This document shows positions 6,883-9,872 of a stretch of DNA of 9,872 nt, in pieces. Within the stretch, counting starts at the first letter, position 1, and every line of letters begins with the position of its first letter. The stretch is from contig CAZGVV010000067.1 in NCBI GenBank assembly GCA_964529155.1, forward strand, positions 1-9,872, written 5' to 3'. The translations under genes and the position numbers were made by a program. The notes beneath the pieces are model-generated. The model saw only the letters and a program-made list of their open reading frames with translations. It made no database searches and had not been told where the DNA came from. This stretch comes from CAZGVV01 sp964529155 (GTDB lineage: Bacteria; Pseudomonadota; Alphaproteobacteria; Rickettsiales; SXRF01).

Positions 6883-8703
6883 TCAGGCTGCACCGGCGCG
6901 TGACGAACGTTTTCGTGCGTTTGGATCCAGCAATTTCTTACGCAGGCGGATGGATTTTGGTGTCACTTCCACCAATTCATCTTCTTCGATGTAGGCAATA
7001 GCCTGCTCTAGCGTCAATTCTTTCGGTGGGGTCAAGCGTACTGCTTCATCTTTAGAGGTAGTACGAATGTTTGTAAGCTGCTTACCCTTTAGTGGGTTCA
7101 CTTCCAGATCATTGTCACGGCTGTGCTGTCCTATGATCATGCCTTCATACACTTTCACGCCACCCGGAATGAACAGGAAGCCACGCTCTTCTAAATTCCA
7201 CAGCGCATACGTCACCGATACACCGGTAGAATTGGCGATCAATACTCCGTTGCGGCGGCCTGGCATGTCACCTTTATACGGCTCATACCCATGGAAAATA
7301 CGGCTTAATATGCCGGTACCACGCGTATCCGTGAGGAACTCGCCCTGATAGCCGATCAAGCCACGTGAAGGAATATGGAAAGTGAGACGCACTTTGTTCC
7401 CACCGCTAGGGCGCATTTCCATCAAATCACCCTTACGGATGGAGAGTTTTTCTACCACAATACCGCTGTGCTCTTCATCCACGTCGATTTGCGCTTCTTC
7501 GATAGGCTCCAACAAATTTCCACTTTCATCACGCTGGAACAATACCCTTGGGCGTGATACGGACACTTCATATCCTTCACGACGCATGGTTTCAATCAGC
7601 ACGCCCAGCTGTAATTCGCCTCGGCCGCCAACTTCAAAACTGTCTTTGCTATCATTTTCTGTCACGCGAATAGCTACGTTACTTTCCGCCTCACGGAACA
7701 AGCGGTCACGAATCATGCGGCTGGTGACTTTGCTGCCTTCCGTACCGGCCAGGGGTGAATCATTCACGCCAATAGTGATGGCCATGGTTGGTGGATCAAC
7801 TGGATTTGCTTTAATCGGAAATTCTAATTCCGGTGCGCCGATGGTGTCAGCTACGCTGGCTGTTGGCATACCTGCAATAGCGATAATGTCCCCAGCTTCC
7901 ACTTCATCTGTGGAGATACGCTCTAAACCACGGAAGGTAAGCAACTTGGTCAAACGCCCCTGCTCTACTAATGTACCATCAAAACGCAGGGCTTTTACGT
8001 TTGAATTCACTCGTATTTTACCGCCATACACCTTGCCCGTTAACACACGCCCCAGGAAGTTGTCCGATTCCAGCATGGTCACCAACATGGCAAAGGGTGC
8101 ATTTTCATCAACGGTAGGCGCAGGAACGTGGCGAACAACCAGATCAAAAAATGCGTTTAAATTTTCACGCGGCTGATTCAATTCCTCTACCGCCCAACCA
8201 TTACGGCCTGAAGCATAGAGTACAGGGAAATCCAGCTGCTCTTCGGAAGCATCAAGCGCAGCAAACAAGTCAAATACGGCATTTACCACCACATCCACCT
8301 GAGCGTCTGGACGGTCCACCTTATTGATGATTACAATCGGCTTCAAACCAAGTGCCAATGCCTTCATCAGCACGAATTTGGTTTGCGGCATAGGGCCTTC
8401 AGCGGCGTCTACCAACAAGGCAACACCATCGACCATGCTTAATACCCGCTCTACTTCACCGCCGAAATCGGCGTGTCCAGGAGTATCAATAATATTGATT
8501 TTCATATCATTCCAAAGCACTGAAGTGCATTTGGCGAGAATGGTAATACCGCGCTCACGCTCCAGGTCATTACTATCCATCGCCCGTTCAGCCACTTGCT
8601 GATTGGCACGGAACGTACCGCTTTGACGAAGCAATTGATCGATAAGCGTGGTTTTGCCGTGATCCACGTGCGCGATGATGGCAATGTTGCGTAAGTTGGT
8701 CAT
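6883..8703 (-). CDS. typA: Ribosome-associated translational GTPase TypA/BipA
   Basis: EF-G-like GTPase that binds the 70S ribosome and assists 50S assembly and stress or low-temperature translation. The G domain is complete: G1 AHVDHGKT (11-18), G2 RGITI (51-55), G3 DTPGH (73-77), G4 NKVD (127-130), G5 ASGRNG (164-169). It is followed by the beta-barrel domain II, two EF-G-like alpha/beta domains (FEVGGRGELQLGVLIE and RGLIGYQGEFLTDTRGTG), and the TypA-specific C-terminal domain with FIPGGVKVYEGMIIG and DELVEVTPKSIRLRKK. The length of 606 is typical. The ATG at 8703 is preceded by AGGAAA at suitable spacing. That ribosome site is one arm of a 10-bp inverted repeat, listed separately. The gene stands alone and converges on the PLD gene. 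Confidence 0.98.
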   Translation of the reverse strand: MTNLRNIAIIAHVDHGKTTLIDQLLRQSGTFRANQQVAERAMDSNDLERERGITILAKCTSVLWNDMKINIIDTPGHADFGGEVERVLSMVDGVALLVDAAEGPMPQTKFVLMKALALGLKPIVIINKVDRPDAQVDVVVNAVFDLFAALDASEEQLDFPVLYASGRNGWAVEELNQPRENLNAFFDLVVRHVPAPTVDENAPFAMLVTMLESDNFLGRVLTGKVYGGKIRVNSNVKALRFDGTLVEQGRLTKLLTFRGLERISTDEVEAGDIIAIAGMPTASVADTIGAPELEFPIKANPVDPPTMAITIGVNDSPLAGTEGSKVTSRMIRDRLFREAESNVAIRVTENDSKDSFEVGGRGELQLGVLIETMRREGYEVSVSRPRVLFQRDESGNLLEPIEEAQIDVDEEHSGIVVEKLSIRKGDLMEMRPSGGNKVRLTFHIPSRGLIGYQGEFLTDTRGTGILSRIFHGYEPYKGDMPGRRNGVLIANSTGVSVTYALWNLEERGFLFIPGGVKVYEGMIIGQHSRDNDLEVNPLKGKQLTNIRTTSKDEAVRLTPPKELTLEQAIAYIEEDELVEVTPKSIRLRKKLLDPNARKRSSRAGAA

Positions 8704-8708
8704 GATGG

Positions 8709-8750
8709 ATTTCCTATACCTTTACAAAAGGGGGGCTTTATATAGGAAAT
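8709..8750 (-). promoter_or_regulatory. Inverted repeat covering the typA ribosome-binding site
   Basis: ATTTCCTATA (8709-8718) and TATAGGAAAT (8741-8750) are perfect inverse copies. In the typA leader the proximal arm contains the AGGAAA ribosome site, so pairing with the distal arm would hide it. A nested CCTTT-TGT-AAAGG stem lies between the arms on the minus strand. Whether the distal arm is transcribed is unknown: the TATATAAA there could instead be a -10 box, in which case the repeat would be a DNA-level site. Confidence 0.4.
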
Positions 8751-8895
8751 TCCGAGTAATCGCCAGCAAAATCGCAAAAAATATGTTACAACCCGCCTTT
8801 ACCGGCATTTTATGCCTAGACCATTGCTTCCATATCGTTTTCTACGTCAGGCAGGAGTAGCGTCTTTATACCATTTGAAAGGGGGTAAATACGTT

Positions 8896-8973
8896 ATGAA
8901 AAGCATTTCCAGCAAATCTTCTGGCTCCACCAAAGACACCAAAAAATCTACCAGCAAAAAGTCCGGCAAGTAA
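8896..8973 (+). CDS. Possible 25-residue Lys/Ser-rich micropeptide
   Basis: A short ATG-to-TAA frame with a strong ribosome site: AAGGGGGT (8879-8886) matches AAGGAGGT with one substitution, nine bases before the ATG. It is closed 20 bases later by a clear intrinsic terminator. The peptide has 9 Ser, 8 Lys and 3 Thr but only one Asp and one hydrophobic residue after Met, so it is strongly cationic and probably disordered. It contains repeated KKS/SK steps (TKKSTSKKSGK at its end). Such a composition could bind nucleic acid, but no function is known to me. The transcript could equally be a small RNA with an incidental frame. The terminator and ribosome site argue for a real independent transcription unit. 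No convincing promoter was found in the 190 bp upstream. Confidence 0.5.
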   Translation: MKSISSKSSGSTKDTKKSTSKKSGK

Positions 8974-8993
8974 TTATTCGCTATAATACCAGG

Positions 8994-9031
8994 AAAAATC
9001 CGGGAAAATCATATATTTTTCCGGATTTTTT
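8994..9031 (+). terminator. Rho-independent terminator after the micropeptide ORF
   Basis: The stem AAAAATCCGGGAAAA (8994-9008) pairs with TTTTTCCGGATTTTT (9016-9030): 15 pairs with one G-T, around the loop TCATATA. The descending arm ends in a run of six T (9026-9031). The A-run before the stem makes it partly bidirectional, but the only gene ending nearby is the small ORF on the plus strand. Confidence 0.87.
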
Positions 9032-9096
9032 CATCATTGACACCAGATAGAAATTAGCTGATTTTCTAAGCATCAATTTCACAAAGCATCCACACC

Positions 9097-9872
9097 ATGG
9101 CAACCGGCGAAAAGATTATCAATTTAGCGCTTCAAGGCGGTGGTGCACACGGCGCATATACCTGGGGAGTGCTGGATCGATTACTGGAAGATGACCGCAT
9201 TTCCATTGAGGGCATTAGCGGCACCAGTGCCGGGGCTATGAATGCCGCTATTCTGGTGGACGGCTTTGCGCAGGGTAAATATGACGGTGCACGGCGGGCT
9301 TTAGAAGAATTTTGGCATCGTATCAGTGAGCTTGGCCAATTCAGTATTTTACAGCAAACCCCCTGGGAACGGCTGGTTAATGGCTGGAATCTCGATGCAT
9401 CCCCTATGTATACGATAGTTGATCTACTTTCCCGCGTGGTTTCTCCGTATGATTTAAATCCCATGAACCTTAACCCCATGCGTGCGGTGTTGGATGAGAT
9501 GCTGGATATTAAACGTCTTCATGCTCATGAAGGCATCAAGCTTTTTATCGCCGCCACTTCCGTGCGCACTGGTCGTTCACGTATATTTCATTGCCATCAA
9601 GTAACCGTAGACGCATTAATGGCTTCTGCTTGCCTGCCCTTTATTTATCAAGCCGTAGAAATTGAAGGTGAGGCCTATTGGGATGGCGGGTATTCAGGTA
9701 ATCCAGCCATCTGGCCCCTGATTTATCATTGCAATAGTAATGACGTAATGCTGGTTCAAATCAACCCATTCGTCCGCGATGAAGTACCGCATAAGGCCAG
9801 TGAGATTATTGATCGTATGAATGAAATTGGCTTTAATTCTGCACTTGTCGGGGAATTACGTGCAATTGAGTT
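9097..9872 (+). CDS. Patatin-like phospholipase, 3' end outside the window
   Basis: Serine lipid acyl hydrolase with a Ser-Asp dyad (PNPLA/RssA-like). The oxyanion-hole loop GGGAHG is at residues 14-19. The nucleophile elbow GTSAG is at 42-46 with Ser44 and the following AMNAA. The catalytic Asp is in DGG (196-198), in the context YWDGGYSGNP. All catalytic elements are therefore intact in the 258 codons present. No signal peptide is visible, so it is probably cytosolic or membrane-peripheral. The ATG at 9097 sits a normal distance before LALQGGGAHG, though without a strong ribosome site. It is preceded by the terminator at 8994-9031, so it should have its own promoter in 9032-9096. The natural substrate is unknown. 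Membrane phospholipids or storage lipids are possible. Confidence 0.95.
   Translation, partial: MATGEKIINLALQGGGAHGAYTWGVLDRLLEDDRISIEGISGTSAGAMNAAILVDGFAQGKYDGARRALEEFWHRISELGQFSILQQTPWERLVNGWNLDASPMYTIVDLLSRVVSPYDLNPMNLNPMRAVLDEMLDIKRLHAHEGIKLFIAATSVRTGRSRIFHCHQVTVDALMASACLPFIYQAVEIEGEAYWDGGYSGNPAIWPLIYHCNSNDVMLVQINPFVRDEVPHKASEIIDRMNEIGFNSALVGELRAIE

Noticed and set aside
7382..8176. 264-codon plus-strand open frame inside typA
   Set aside because: It is antisense to a perfectly conserved typA. Its Ser/Arg/Pro-rich translation is what an antisense frame of a coding gene gives, and it has no ribosome site.
8675..8860. 61-codon plus-strand open frame across the typA start
   Set aside because: It begins antisense within typA and passes through its leader. 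There is no ribosome site and no protein-like features.
9132..9479. 115-codon minus-strand open frame
   Set aside because: It is antisense to the patatin gene, whose catalytic motifs GGGAHG and GTSAG are read on the plus strand.

Overview
The window most likely comes from an alphaproteobacterium. This is an inference from protein style: the RlmB N-terminus (YWLYGAHAVEAAL), the TypA C-terminus (VEVTPKSIRLRKKLLDPNARKR), and the endonuclease-like plus phospholipase D gene pair. Both tRNAs carry an encoded CCA end. Two runs of exactly ten Ns (3250-3259, 4856-4865) mark a draft or metagenome assembly with placeholder gaps. Both gaps fall inside genes. No phage, transposase, integrase, CRISPR or rRNA gene is visible.

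Layout. Left part (1-2116): the 3' end of tRNA-Pro(GGG), a compact nested palindromic element starting at its CCA end (53-147), an EVE-domain gene on the minus strand, a 335-bp intergenic stretch, an unrecognised AT-rich gene for a 325-residue soluble protein, and a complete tRNA-Tyr(GTA) on the minus strand. Middle (2191-4530): rlmB (23S rRNA 2'-O-methyltransferase) converges on a minus-strand pair, a CorA-type metal transporter followed by a DUF805 membrane protein. The DUF805 gene is broken only by an assembly gap. Its true start can be rebuilt as a GTG with a good Shine-Dalgarno on the far side of the Ns. Right part (4517-9872): an endonuclease/exonuclease/phosphatase-fold protein is translationally coupled to an exported phospholipase D/cardiolipin synthase-like enzyme. 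These converge on typA (bipA) across a 12-bp perfect hairpin. After typA comes a very small lysine/serine-rich open frame with its own ribosome site and intrinsic terminator. The window ends inside a patatin-like phospholipase gene.

How the genes relate: most are housekeeping or envelope genes (ribosome maturation and translation: rlmB, typA, tRNAs; membrane and metal: corA, DUF805, PLD-family enzyme, patatin). I see no complete new multi-gene system. The items worth following are local: the palindromic element fused to the tRNA-Pro end, the 25-codon cationic ORF with a dedicated terminator, the inverted repeat that would cover the typA ribosome site, and the unknown 325-residue protein, which has an open in-frame stretch directly upstream separated by a single stop codon.
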